Assembly: GCA_963705955.1 (NCBI GenBank)
Contig: CAVPLH010000001.1
Coordinates: 62,001 to 126,000, forward strand
Direction of reading: 5' to 3'
DNA: 64,000 nucleotides
Source of the DNA: WHSW01 sp963705955
GTDB taxonomy: Bacteria > Actinomycetota > Thermoleophilia > Solirubrobacterales > 70-9
The notes beneath the pieces were generated by a model. The model ran no database searches. It was given only the letters and a program-made list of their open reading frames with translations, and was not told the origin of the DNA. Positions 10,102 to 18,087 of this stretch are shown here, in pieces; position 1 is the first letter of the stretch, and each line of letters begins with the position of its first letter. The position numbers and the translations under genes are program-made.

Positions 10102-10528
10102 GAAGGATTCACCGTGATCTCCGCCAGTGGGACGACGCGGTTCTCGAGCTCGACCTCGAACACCCCGGAGATCGTCGCCGGGACGTTGAACTCGACCTGG
10201 CCGCCGGCCTCGACGTCCTTGCCGATGTCATAGCCGTGGAAGTGGACCTCGTCGGAGACGTCGGACTTGACGACGAAGTTGATCTCGCCTCCCTCGGTGA
10301 AGGTGAACTCCTGCACCCCGCCAACCGGCTGGCCGTCCTTGACGACGATCGTGTCGATCGACGACCCGCCCCCGGCGCCGGCTCCGCCGGGGTGCTCGAC
10401 TGCGCGTCGGTGCTCGTCACGGTGCTCGAGCTGGCGGAGTCGTCGCTCCCCTTGAGGACGACGAAAAGGACGACGACCGCGACCACTCCAAGGACCGCGA
10501 CCACGGCGCCCAGCTTTCTCGACTGCAT
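10098..10528 (-). CDS. Membrane-anchored cupredoxin-like protein (one frameshift)
   Basis: The start ATG at 10528 follows AAAGGAG by 8 nt. The N-terminus has one hydrophobic helix (VVAVLGVVAVVVLFVVL) and then a Ser/Thr-rich linker. After a frameshift at the C5 run 10369-10373 the protein continues as a beta-rich domain with VHFHGYDIG and ending VVPLAEITVNPS. This resembles the cupredoxin-like domain seen in EfeO-type and related exported proteins; HFHGYDI carries possible metal ligands, but no full type 1 copper set is obvious. It is probably outside the cell, tethered to the membrane, and works with the polytopic protein encoded immediately downstream. Confidence 0.75.
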
Positions 10529-10546
10529 TACGCACGCTCCTTTCAC

Positions 10547-10566
10547 GGGCGGCCGCGCGGCCGCCC
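10547..10566 (-). terminator. 20-bp perfect GC palindrome before the cupredoxin ribosome site
   Basis: An 8-bp stem (GGGCGGCC/GGCCGCCC) with a GCGC loop lies just upstream of the AAAGGAG of the next gene. There is no U-run. It could attenuate read-through or protect mRNA between the two cistrons; which is not visible. Confidence 0.4.
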
Positions 10567-10612
10567 CGATTCGTTCAGCGGGTCCGGGCGACCCGCCGCA
10601 CGAGGCGCCGGG

Positions 10613-11215
10613 TCAGCCTGCGAGCCAGACCGGGGGCGGGCGGCGCGAGAGGCCGAAGGCCAGCGGGCGAGCGGCGAGGGTGCGAACCGGCGGCCCGGCC
10701 GGCAGCGGCGCCCGCGACGCAGCGCGGCGGGCGGGCGGGCGGAAGGCGAGCGCGACGCGGACCTCGGTGCGATCGAGCACCCCGGCGATCCCGGCCGCGA
10801 CGGCGCCGATCGCGAAGGCGAGCGGCAGCGCCAGTGAAGCGCCGCCGCCGAGCGTCGCCTCGACCAGCGAGCCGCCGCCGGTGAGCAGGCCCTCGACCAG
10901 CTCCTGGCAGAGGTACGCCGAGAGCAGTCCGGCGGCGTAGATCGCGGCGCGCTCGGTCGCGCACCGCGGCTGCAGCGGCCCGGCCAGGCCGCGACCGATC
11001 GCGGAAGCGAGCAGCGAGACGAGGATCGCCGCGAGCGCGGCCCCGATCAGGACCGGCGCCAGCTCGACCAGGTAGCCGTGGCGGTGACCGGCGCCGACCG
11101 CGTGCATCCCGGCCGCGCCGCCGAGCAGATATGTGCCCTGGTGAACCGCAAGCGCGCCGAGCGCGAGCAGGGCGACCGTGCGAATGCGGCGGCCGGCCGG
11201 CCGCGAGCTGGACAT
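10613..11215 (-). CDS. Small polytopic membrane protein, unknown function
   Basis: About 200 residues with four to five hydrophobic segments. The first contains VALLALGALAVHQGTYLLGG; GAGHRHGYLVEL follows with two histidines at a membrane boundary. The C-terminal 50 residues are Arg/Pro-rich and probably cytoplasmic. The start at 11215 is supported by a TACACT hexamer 6 nt upstream (leaderless). It is the first gene of the minus-strand cluster running to 8460, 84 nt ahead of the cupredoxin gene. I do not recognise the family. Confidence 0.7.
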   Translation of the reverse strand: MSSSRPAGRRIRTVALLALGALAVHQGTYLLGGAAGMHAVGAGHRHGYLVELAPVLIGAALAAILVSLLASAIGRGLAGPLQPRCATERAAIYAAGLLSAYLCQELVEGLLTGGGSLVEATLGGGASLALPLAFAIGAVAAGIAGVLDRTEVRVALAFRPPARRAASRAPLPAGPPVRTLAARPLAFGLSRRPPPVWLAG

Positions 11216-11221
11216 GCCCGC

Positions 11222-11227
11222 AGTGTA
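11222..11227 (-). promoter_or_regulatory. -10 hexamer TACACT, leaderless start at 11215
   Basis: TACACT on the minus strand ends 6 nt before the ATG, with no ribosome site between. Confidence 0.45.
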
Positions 11228-11331
11228 TGAGTCGAACCGGGGTCCTGCCTCGGTCCGAGGGGCTACAGTGGCGCCGGGAAAATGTGCTCGCGCGGAACGG
11301 CTCGCGGGCACGGGATTGGGGAAGGGACCAA

Positions 11332-12165
11332 ATGCGCAACAGCAAGCTCGCCAGCTTGACGGTGCTGGTCGTCTGCGCGGTCGCGGCCTGGGCGCCGGGG
11401 AGCGCCTCGGCCTGGGCTCCGGCGGCGTCAGCGAAGATCAAGCCAGGCAACATGACGTTCACGAACGGTGCGCAGTGCACATCGAACTTCGTGTTCGAGG
11501 ATGCGGCCAACACGTATCTGGGCCAGGCCGCGCATTGCTCGGGAACCGGATCTCAGACCGATACCGACGGCTGCACGAGCGGGTCGCTGCCGATCGGCAC
11601 CCCGGTCGAGATCAGCGGAGCCGCCCGTACGGGGACGCTCGTCTACAGCTCCTGGCTCTCGATGCAGGCAGGCGGGGAGAGGGATCCCGACACGTGCGCC
11701 TTCAACGACCTGGCGCTGATCAAGATCGACCCCGCCGATGTCGCGACGGTGAACCCCTCGGTGCCCGGATTCGGCGGGCCGACCGGGCTCGGCTCATCGG
11801 CGGCGATGCTCGGCGACACCGTCTACGCGTACGGCAACTCGGAGCTGCGCGGCGGCGTCACGAAGCTGAGCCCGAAGCAGGGCGTCGTCGTCCAGGGCGA
11901 AGGCAACGGCTGGAGCCGCAGCGTCTACACCGTGACGCCCGGAGTCCCCGGGGACTCGGGCAGCGGTTTCATGGACGGGACGGGGAAGGCGATCGGCGTG
12001 CTGAGCACGCTGCAGCTGGCGCCGGCGGCCGGCTCGAACGGGGTCGGCGATCTCCGCCACGAGATCGATTGGATGCACGCCCACAGCTCGTTCACGGGAG
12101 TGCAGCTGGTACACGGCACGGAGCCGTTCAACCCCGATCTGGTCGGCGCGATCCTCGGTTCCTAG
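11332..12165 (+). CDS. Secreted trypsin-like serine protease
   Basis: A 277-residue exported protein. The signal peptide covers about residues 1-28 (VLVVCAVAAW core, ending near ASAWAP). The catalytic triad is readable: His68 in GQAAHCSG, Asp126 in CAFNDLALIKI, Ser209 in PGVPGDSGSGF. Cysteine pairs flank the active-site His. The ATG at 11332 is chosen because it gives a signal peptide and is preceded by GAAGGGA. A TACAGT hexamer at 11260-11265 could be its -10 with a leader of about 60 nt. Substrate unknown. Confidence 0.9.
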   Translation: MRNSKLASLTVLVVCAVAAWAPGSASAWAPAASAKIKPGNMTFTNGAQCTSNFVFEDAANTYLGQAAHCSGTGSQTDTDGCTSGSLPIGTPVEISGAARTGTLVYSSWLSMQAGGERDPDTCAFNDLALIKIDPADVATVNPSVPGFGGPTGLGSSAAMLGDTVYAYGNSELRGGVTKLSPKQGVVVQGEGNGWSRSVYTVTPGVPGDSGSGFMDGTGKAIGVLSTLQLAPAAGSNGVGDLRHEIDWMHAHSSFTGVQLVHGTEPFNPDLVGAILGS

Positions 12166-12190
12166 TCGTGGAGCCGGACGAGCTCCGTCG

Positions 12191-12214
12191 GCGCGCCCTC
12201 GGCTGAGGGCGCGT
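12191..12214. terminator. Bidirectional terminator-like hairpin
   Basis: A 9-bp perfect stem CGCGCCCTC/GAGGGCGCG with a GGCT loop and an outer G-T pair lies between the convergent protease gene (stop 12165) and the gene ending at 12241. It lacks a U-run, as is common in high-GC actinobacteria. Confidence 0.6.
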
Positions 12215-12240
12215 CGACGGCGTGCCGGACGTCCGAGCGA

Positions 12241-12849
12241 TCAGACCCCGTCGAGCAGCCGCCAGTTGGCGCGGAACGCCGACTCGGCCGCGGCGACGAT
12301 CTCGTCGCCGTCGCGCTCGGATCCGAGCTCCTCGATCAGCTCGCGGACCTCGGCGGCGTGCTCGGAGTCGCGGCTCTCGTGGATCCGGAAATACGCGGTG
12401 CCCGCGGCGTCCGCGAACCCGTACCGGTCGAGCAGCCCTTCGCGCTTCGTGCGTGAGATCTCGGGCTGACCGCTCTCGACCGCGTAGAGCCGCGCCAGCG
12501 TCGCGACCGGATCGTCCGTCGTCGTCCAGGCGCCGACGCACTCCGCGGTCTCGGCGGTCGGCTCCGCGTCGACGTCGCCGCCGCACGCCTCGACGAAGCC
12601 GTCCCAGAGCCTCACGTGGCCGACCTCCTCGGCCGCGTGGCGGCCGAGCTCGGGGCGGTCGGGGATCGCGGCGGCCGCGGCCGCGCTCATCTCGGCGATC
12701 GCCTCGACCGCGTGGCGGTACTGCCCCGCGTAGCGGGCCAGCTCCTCGCGGGTCAGCTCACCGGCCGTCCAGCGCTGATAGAAGGGGTGTCTGAGGACGT
12801 CCCAGCGCCCCCGACCTCGCTCGATCCGCTCCCAGGTCCTCTCGTCCAC
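12241..12849 (-). CDS. TenA/PqqC-like heme-oxygenase-fold protein, possible di-iron oxidase
   Basis: A 202-residue all-helical protein. The GTG at 12849 is chosen because AGGGGAG lies 6 nt upstream; the longer open frame has no such site. Candidate metal ligands are His71, Glu125, His157, Asp161 and His164 (YFRIHESRDSEH). The Glu-His-Asp-His spacing (32, 4, 3) equals my recollection of the CADD di-iron enzyme, while the first Glu would be Asp64 or Glu67 here. Members of this fold include thiaminases, PqqC and non-heme iron oxidases. No biosynthetic neighbour reveals the substrate. Confidence 0.78.
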   Translation of the reverse strand: MDERTWERIERGRGRWDVLRHPFYQRWTAGELTREELARYAGQYRHAVEAIAEMSAAAAAAIPDRPELGRHAAEEVGHVRLWDGFVEACGGDVDAEPTAETAECVGAWTTTDDPVATLARLYAVESGQPEISRTKREGLLDRYGFADAAGTAYFRIHESRDSEHAAEVRELIEELGSERDGDEIVAAAESAFRANWRLLDGV

Positions 12850-12925
12850 CGCGTTCTCCCCTGTTCGTGGTTTGCGCTTCGCAGGACGTTGAGCATAACG
12901 ACCGGCCGCTCGCACGCCCGGCCTC

Positions 12926-12931
12926 TACGAT
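12926..12931 (+). promoter_or_regulatory. -10 hexamer TACGAT, leaderless GTG at 12939
   Basis: TACGAT ends 7 nt before the GTG of the thioredoxin-like gene, with no ribosome site between. Confidence 0.45.
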
Positions 12932-12938
12932 CGCGGCC

Positions 12939-13763
12939 GTGCGCCCGGAGCGACCCGACATCGCCGCGCCCGAGCTGCCGGGTCGCCCCCGCTGGCTCGG
13001 CGTCGACGAGCCGCCGAAGATGGCCGAGCTGACCGCTCGCGGACCGGTGCTCGTCCACTTCTTCGACTTCGCGCAGCTGAACAGCGTCCGCGCGCTGCAC
13101 TACGTGATCGCCTGGGACGCCCGCTATCGCTCCGCGGGGCTGACGACGCTCGGGGTCCACTCGCCGCGCTTCCCGTTCACCTCGGGCCGCGCCACCCTGG
13201 GCCCGGCGCTGGGGCTGCTCGGCGTCTCCCATCCGGTCGCCGACGACTCGCGATTCGACATCTGGCACGACTACGGATGCAAGGGCTGGCCGTCGCTCTT
13301 CCTCTGGAGCCAGGGCGGGGCGCTGGGCTGGTTTCACTTCGGAGAGGGCGAGTACGCCGCGACGGAGGCGGCGATCGTCGAGGGTCTCGCCGCCGCCGGC
13401 TCCGGATTCACCGCCCCGGCTCCGCTCGCGCCGATCCGGGCCACGGACGCGTCGGGGGCCCTGGTCGCCCCTCCGAGCGAGGAGGTCTTTCCCGGGGGAG
13501 CGGCCGACCGGCCGTGGCGGCCGCTCGCCGGCGGCGGGCCGCTGGAGCTGGACTACGAGGCCGGCGGGGCTCACGCCTCGACCAACGGCACCGGGGCGTT
13601 GAGAGTCTCCGTCGACGGGCGGGCGGTACGCGAGATCAGGGTTGCGGCGCCCGGCCTCGTCGACCTCGCCGTCCATCCGCGCCACGAACGCCACACGCTG
13701 CGGCTCGACGCGGACGAAGGGATCGAGATCTACTCGGTCAGCTTCTCGGCCGGGATCCCGTAG
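12939..13763 (+). CDS. Thioredoxin-fold protein lacking the CxxC pair, with C-terminal beta domain
   Basis: A 274-residue protein related to the C-terminal half of DipZ-type thioredoxin-like proteins. The thioredoxin part has VLVHFFDFAQLNSVRALHYV, where DipZ and TlpA-like proteins carry Cys-x-x-Cys, so Ser replaces the reactive Cys and normal redox activity is unlikely. A PALGLLGVSHPVADDS segment and GWPSLFLW (cis-Pro loop) follow. From about residue 190 a beta-rich domain follows (GPLELDYEAGGAHAS, then LRVSVDGRAVREI), as in DipZ. No signal peptide is seen. Confidence 0.8.
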   Translation: MRPERPDIAAPELPGRPRWLGVDEPPKMAELTARGPVLVHFFDFAQLNSVRALHYVIAWDARYRSAGLTTLGVHSPRFPFTSGRATLGPALGLLGVSHPVADDSRFDIWHDYGCKGWPSLFLWSQGGALGWFHFGEGEYAATEAAIVEGLAAAGSGFTAPAPLAPIRATDASGALVAPPSEEVFPGGAADRPWRPLAGGGPLELDYEAGGAHASTNGTGALRVSVDGRAVREIRVAAPGLVDLAVHPRHERHTLRLDADEGIEIYSVSFSAGIP

Positions 13764-13798
13764 CGAGCGGGCGAGAAGCCCCGACTTGCCGAGCCGGC

Positions 13799-14746
13799 CT
13801 AGTCGGTCTCGATCTGCAGCAGGTCCCCGCCCTCGTGATCGACCTGCAGCGTCGTGTGCTCGAGCCCGAAGCGCTCGTCCAGCATCCGTTCGAGCCGGCG
13901 ACGGGTCTGATGGCAATCCGTCTCGCGGCTGACGAGGACGTGCGCGGCGAGGGCCGGGAAGCCGGAGGTGATCGTCCAGACGTGGAGATCGTGAACCTGA
14001 GCGACGCCGGGCACCGTCGCCATCGCGTTGCCGACGTCCTCGACGTCGATATCCGGCGGAGACGCCTCGAGCAGGATCCGGGTCGAGTCGCGGAGGATCG
14101 TCCACGAGCTGCCGAGGACGAGGAGGCCGATCAGGGCGCCGACCACGGGGTCGGCGTACTCCCAGCCGGTGAGCAGGATCGTCAGCCCGGCGGCGATCAC
14201 ACCGACCGAGCCGGCGAGGTCGGCGAGCACGTGGCGAAAGGCCGCCGAGACGTTGAGGTTCTCGCCGGCGTGGGCGTGCAGGATCCGGGCCGACGCGAGG
14301 TTGACGGCGAGGCCGACGAGCGCGATCACCAGCATCAGGCCCGCCTCGACCTCCGGCGGGTCGCTGAAGCGCTGATAGGCCTCGAAGAAGATCCAGAACG
14401 AGATCGCCACGAGGGTGACTCCGTTGACGAGCGCGGCGAGGATCTCGGCGCGGCGGAACCCGAACGTCCGGCTCGGCCCGCCGGGCCGTGCGGCGAGCCA
14501 GGCCGCGAACAGGGCGAGGCCGAGCGAGAAATTGTCGGAGAGCATGTGGGCGGCGTCGGCGAGCAGCGCGAGGCTCCCGCTGACCAGGCCTCCGACGACC
14601 TCGACGACCGTGAACGTCGCGGTGAGCAGCAGCGTCGCGCGAAGCGCCCGGGTGCTCGCGGCACGATCCGGGCCGGCGCCCGCACCCCCTGCACGGGGGA
14701 CCGTCTCGCGGTCAGGGTGAGCATGGCCTGGTGCCCGCGTCGCCAT
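13799..14746 (-). CDS. Cation diffusion facilitator (CzcD/ZitB-type) metal exporter
   Basis: A 315-residue CDF protein with six hydrophobic segments and a cytoplasmic C-terminal domain. Metal-site motifs HMLSD (helix 2) and HVLAD (helix 5) are visible. The N-terminal PGHAHPDRE and the C-terminal VQVDHEGGD may also bind metal. CDF proteins export zinc, cobalt or similar ions in exchange for protons. Start at 14746 is preferred over the longer frame because TACCGT is 7 nt upstream. No metal regulator is adjacent. Confidence 0.92.
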   Translation of the reverse strand: MATRAPGHAHPDRETVPRAGGAGAGPDRAASTRALRATLLLTATFTVVEVVGGLVSGSLALLADAAHMLSDNFSLGLALFAAWLAARPGGPSRTFGFRRAEILAALVNGVTLVAISFWIFFEAYQRFSDPPEVEAGLMLVIALVGLAVNLASARILHAHAGENLNVSAAFRHVLADLAGSVGVIAAGLTILLTGWEYADPVVGALIGLLVLGSSWTILRDSTRILLEASPPDIDVEDVGNAMATVPGVAQVHDLHVWTITSGFPALAAHVLVSRETDCHQTRRRLERMLDERFGLEHTTLQVDHEGGDLLQIETD

Positions 14747-14753
14747 CGACATC

Positions 14754-14759
14754 ACGGTA
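14754..14759 (-). promoter_or_regulatory. -10 hexamer TACCGT, leaderless ATG at 14746
   Basis: TACCGT on the minus strand ends 7 nt before the CDF start. This decides between several in-frame starts. Confidence 0.45.
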
Positions 14760-14791
14760 CGCAACCGTCGCGACGTCGGCTGAGCGGCAGG

Positions 14792-15553
14792 TCAGGCGAC
14801 CGCGCGGACGGCGGCCTCGAGCTGCTCGAGCGGCGGCGCGACCAGCGTCTTCTGACCCCCGGGTCCGTCGACCAGGAACGAGGGCGTCGCGTTGAAGCCG
14901 AGCTTCGCCGCCTCGTCGCGGACCTGCGACAGCTCCCGGTCGAGCCTCGGATCGTGTCGGTCGGCGTTCCACTCGGCGATGTTCTTCACCCCCGCGCCCC
15001 TCGCGATCGCCTCCAGGAACGAGTCGGTGACGTAACCGGAGTTCTCCGTTCCCTGGTTCGCGTAGAAGAGCTCGATGAAGCTCCAGTAGCGCCCCTGCCG
15101 GGCGGCGGCGAGCGCCGCCTTCGCGGCGTCGTCGGACTGCGGGCCGATGATGTTGAAGTTCTTGAACTCGAGCTTTGCGTCGCCGGCGCGGACCTCGTCG
15201 TCGATCAGCTTCGGGATCACCTGCTCGGAGAACGCCTTGCAGACGGGACATTGCAGGTCGCCGAACTCGACGATCGCGACCGGCGCCTTCGGGTCGCCGA
15301 GCGCGATCCCGTCCTGCGGCAGGCCCTGAAGCTGATCGTCGATCGCGGTCACGCCGTCGACCGACGAGTCGCCGCCCGACTGCGACCCCGACTGGCTGAT
15401 CGCGATCAGCGCTCCGACCACGACGACGGCGAGGAACAGCGCGCCCGCGCCGAGTCGGACGAGGCGTCGCCGCCGCTCCTCGGCCGCCGCTTCGGCCTCC
15501 TGCCGCAGCCGCTGCGCTCTCGCCTGCTCGCGCCGTTCTGCCTTCGTCGCCAT
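14792..15553 (-). CDS. DsbA-like thioredoxin-fold oxidoreductase, membrane-anchored
   Basis: A 253-residue protein with a charged cytoplasmic N-terminus, one membrane helix (about residues 35-52) and an extracytoplasmic DsbA/BdbD-like domain. The active site is Cys102-Pro-Val-Cys105 in FGDLQCPVCKAFSE. The cis-Pro loop is NATPSFLVDG. It should introduce disulfides into exported proteins. It is 18 nt downstream of the VKOR gene, its likely reoxidation partner. Confidence 0.93.
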   Translation of the reverse strand: MATKAERREQARAQRLRQEAEAAAEERRRRLVRLGAGALFLAVVVVGALIAISQSGSQSGGDSSVDGVTAIDDQLQGLPQDGIALGDPKAPVAIVEFGDLQCPVCKAFSEQVIPKLIDDEVRAGDAKLEFKNFNIIGPQSDDAAKAALAAARQGRYWSFIELFYANQGTENSGYVTDSFLEAIARGAGVKNIAEWNADRHDPRLDRELSQVRDEAAKLGFNATPSFLVDGPGGQKTLVAPPLEQLEAAVRAVA

Positions 15554-15571
15554 CGCCGTCCTCTCCGCTGG

Positions 15572-16021
15572 TCAGGGTTGCCGCTTCGCCGCTGCGCCGG
15601 CCAGCTCGGATCCGGAGAAGCGAACCGCGCGCAGAACGCTGACCGCGAGCAGCGCGGTGATCACGACGGCGCTCGCGACGCACCACTGGCAGACGGCGTC
15701 GATGACGGCGAGCTCCAGGTAGGTGAGATAGGCGCTGAACCCGAATCCGATCAACGACAGCAGCAGGGCCGCAAAGCGCCCGCCGTCGCCCGGCGACAGC
15801 ATCGCGACGAGCAGCGTCAGGTAGCCGAAGATGCCGATCGCCGAGACCGCGATCCCGCCGATGTGCGCATAGGAGCTGTCGGCGACGGTCTCACAGCCGT
15901 GGCCCCCGGCCACACAGGCCGGGGCGCCGCCGCCGGCGTCGGCGACCGTGATGTAGGTCGCGATTCCGACGCCGAGCAATGCGAGGCAGGCGCCGATCGA
16001 TCTCAGGGTGGACTCGCTCAT
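15572..16021 (-). CDS. Vitamin K epoxide reductase (VKOR) family protein
   Basis: A 149-residue membrane protein with four to five helices. The loop cysteines Cys36 and Cys43, the conserved Ser50 region and the active-site pair Cys111-Gln-Trp-Cys114 are all present. Bacterial VKOR reoxidises DsbA with quinone as electron acceptor. The gene is first in a two-gene operon with the DsbA-like protein. The combination replaces DsbB in actinobacteria. Confidence 0.94.
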   Translation of the reverse strand: MSESTLRSIGACLALLGVGIATYITVADAGGGAPACVAGGHGCETVADSSYAHIGGIAVSAIGIFGYLTLLVAMLSPGDGGRFAALLLSLIGFGFSAYLTYLELAVIDAVCQWCVASAVVITALLAVSVLRAVRFSGSELAGAAAKRQP

Positions 16022-16129
16022 CCGCGTGACCTCACCGGCGAATCTTCCGCCGCGCGGATGAAGATATTCACAAGGGACCGCCGTCAGTCCCGGCGCCGCA
16101 GCGACGGCCGATTCGGCCGAACCGATCGG

Positions 16130-17101
16130 CTAGGTGCGTGCGGCGAGGTCGTTGCGGATCTGCTTCGGGAGCATGAAGCGCACGTCCTCGTCGATCGCGC
16201 GCAGCTCCGAGATGTCCTCGGCGCCCCGCTCACGGAAGAATTCGACCAGGGCGCTGACGAGCTCCTCCGGCGCGCTCGCCCCGGACGTGATCCCGACGGT
16301 GCGGACACCGTCGAGCCAGTCCTCGTCGACCTGGGTCGCGTTGTCGATCAGGTGCGAGGCGGCCCCGTGCTCGCGCGCGACCTCGACCAGGCGGTTGGAG
16401 TTCGACGAGTTCGTCGAGCCGATCACGAGCACGAGCTCGCATTCGCGGGCGAGCTGCTTGACGGCGATCTGGCGGTTCGTGGTCGCGTAGCAGATGTCGT
16501 CGGACTTCGGAGCGGTGATGTTGGGGAACCGCTCCCGCAGGCGAGCGATGATCCCCGCCGTCTCGTCGACCGAGAGCGTCGTCTGGGTGATGAAGGCAAC
16601 GTGGTCCGGATCATCGAGCTCGAGCGCGTCCACGTCCTCGATCGTCTCGACGAGGATGATCGACGCGGGTGCCTCGCCCGTGGTCCCCTCGACCTCCTCG
16701 TGTCCCTGGTGTCCGATGAGGACGATCGTGTAGCCCTGCTCGGCGAACTTGCGCGCCTCGACGTGGACCTTGGTGACGAGCGGGCAGGTGGCGTCGATCG
16801 TGCGCAGGCTGCGGGTCGCCGCGTTGCGGTGCACGCTCGGCGCGACGCCGTGCGCGGAGAAGACGACCAGCTCACCCTCCGGGACCTCGGTCTCCTCCTC
16901 GACGAAGATCGCGCCGCGCTTTGCGAGCTCCTCGACGACGTGCTTGTTGTGGACGATCTCCTTGCGGACGTAGACCGGGGGACCGTGCACGTCGAGGGCC
17001 TTCTCGACCGTCTCCACGGCCCGGTCGACGCCCGCGCAGTATCCACGCGGCGCGGCGAGCAGCACCCGCTTGGGCGCACTGACGGAGGTGGCCGAGCCCA
17101 T
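16130..17101 (-). CDS. ispH: 4-hydroxy-3-methylbut-2-enyl diphosphate reductase IspH
   Basis: A 323-residue [4Fe-4S] enzyme, last step of the MEP isoprenoid pathway, making IPP and DMAPP. The cluster cysteines are Cys22 (APRGYCAGVDRAV), Cys106 (DATCPLVTKVH) and Cys204 (SDDICYATTNRQ). Substrate-binding His residues lie in EIVHNKHVV, SAHGVAP and IGHQGHEEVEGT. Length is normal. A TACCCT hexamer 7 nt upstream of the ATG suggests a leaderless transcript. It stands alone, with no other MEP gene near. Confidence 0.97.
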   Translation of the reverse strand: MGSATSVSAPKRVLLAAPRGYCAGVDRAVETVEKALDVHGPPVYVRKEIVHNKHVVEELAKRGAIFVEEETEVPEGELVVFSAHGVAPSVHRNAATRSLRTIDATCPLVTKVHVEARKFAEQGYTIVLIGHQGHEEVEGTTGEAPASIILVETIEDVDALELDDPDHVAFITQTTLSVDETAGIIARLRERFPNITAPKSDDICYATTNRQIAVKQLARECELVLVIGSTNSSNSNRLVEVAREHGAASHLIDNATQVDEDWLDGVRTVGITSGASAPEELVSALVEFFRERGAEDISELRAIDEDVRFMLPKQIRNDLAART

Positions 17102-17108
17102 CGCCTAC

Positions 17109-17114
17109 AGGGTA
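17109..17114 (-). promoter_or_regulatory. -10 hexamer TACCCT of ispH
   Basis: TACCCT on the minus strand ends 7 nt before the ispH ATG at 17101. No ribosome site lies between. Confidence 0.45.
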
Positions 17115-17140
17115 GCCGGGACCACGAGCGTCGAGTCCCG

Positions 17141-18067
17141 TCAGCGGATCTCGGGGATCGCGATCAGCGCCGCCTCACCGACGAGCTCGAGGCTCTGCGC
17201 GCAGACGTGGTCGATCGTGTCCTTCGGCGTGTGCCAGTAGGCGCCCGGGGGCGGCCCGGGGCCGTAGTCGAAGTCGATCAGGTCGAGCGCCGGGATCCCG
17301 GCCTGCGCGAACGGCAGATGGTCGTCCTCGACCGGGAAGCCGCGTCCCTGAAACGGCGCCGGTGTTCCGTCGAGCGACGTGGCCGCGTCGGCGAAGCGCC
17401 GGTAGAGGCTCGGATCGGAGAAGCGCTCGAGCGGGATCTGCAGGTCGCAGTCACCGACCATGTCGAAGAGGACCATCGCCCGGATCCGATCGATCGCGAC
17501 AGAGCCCTGGTCGCCGCGTCGGGCGTAGGCGACGTACTGGTTGCTGCCGCGGGTCCCGTCGCTCTCGAACGACCGGTCGTCACGCGCCTCCTCGGCGTCG
17601 AAGAAGACCAGCTGCACCGACGGCCCGGGGAGCGGGTTGGGCAGCGCTCGCGCGAGCTCGAGCAGCACCGCGACGCCCGAGGCGCCGTCGTTGGCACCGA
17701 CGAAGCCCGGAATCCCTGATTTCGTGTCGTAGTGGGCGCCGACCACGACGGTGCCCGGCGCCGACCCGGGGATCGTCCCGACGACGTTCGCGTACGGCCG
17801 CTGGATTCGCACCCGCGAGACGCCGGCGTCGCTGAGCGCGGCGACGATCAGCTGCGCGGTCCGCCTCGCCGCCGGTGTCCCCGACGGCCGCGGCCCGATC
17901 TCGACCTGGGCGCGCAGGTCCGAGAAGGCGCGCTCGGCGTCGAACGCGCTCGCGGTCGAGCCCGTGGACGGGCCGGTCGCACCGGTGGAATCGCCGCCGC
18001 ACCCCGCGACCGCCGCGGTGAGCGCCAGGGACGCGGCGAGGACCCGAGAGGCAGCGAGGACTCGCAT
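17141..18067 (-). CDS. M28-family metallopeptidase lipoprotein (glutaminyl cyclase-like)
   Basis: A 308-residue exported lipoprotein with lipobox AVAGC at residues 18-22. The M28 zinc ligands are readable: GAHYDTK, GANDGASG, FFDAEEA (catalytic Glu plus metal ligand), LFDMVGDCD and AYWHTPKDTI. The layout is closer to glutaminyl-peptide cyclotransferase-like M28 proteins than to large aminopeptidases. Its start codon is only 20 bp from the divergent start of the WS/DGAT gene. Confidence 0.9.
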   Translation of the reverse strand: MRVLAASRVLAASLALTAAVAGCGGDSTGATGPSTGSTASAFDAERAFSDLRAQVEIGPRPSGTPAARRTAQLIVAALSDAGVSRVRIQRPYANVVGTIPGSAPGTVVVGAHYDTKSGIPGFVGANDGASGVAVLLELARALPNPLPGPSVQLVFFDAEEARDDRSFESDGTRGSNQYVAYARRGDQGSVAIDRIRAMVLFDMVGDCDLQIPLERFSDPSLYRRFADAATSLDGTPAPFQGRGFPVEDDHLPFAQAGIPALDLIDFDYGPGPPPGAYWHTPKDTIDHVCAQSLELVGEAALIAIPEIR

Positions 18068-18074
18068 CTGCGGG

Positions 18075-18081
18075 TAACTTA
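18075..18081. promoter_or_regulatory. Overlapping divergent -10 elements (TAACTTA)
   Basis: The 20-bp gap between start codons at 18067 (minus) and 18088 (plus) contains TAACTTA. Read on the plus strand it gives TAACTT, 7 nt before the plus ATG. Read on the minus strand it gives TAAGTT, 8 nt before the minus ATG. Both genes would be leaderless and could not be transcribed from this site at the same moment. Confidence 0.6.
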
Positions 18082-18087
18082 GGGGCC

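Noticed and set aside
13277..17719. A 1480-codon open frame on the plus strand
   Set aside because: It lies antisense to the CDF, DsbA, VKOR, IspH and M28 genes, is Arg/Gly/Asp-rich low-complexity sequence and has no domain. High GC content removes stop codons from shadow frames.
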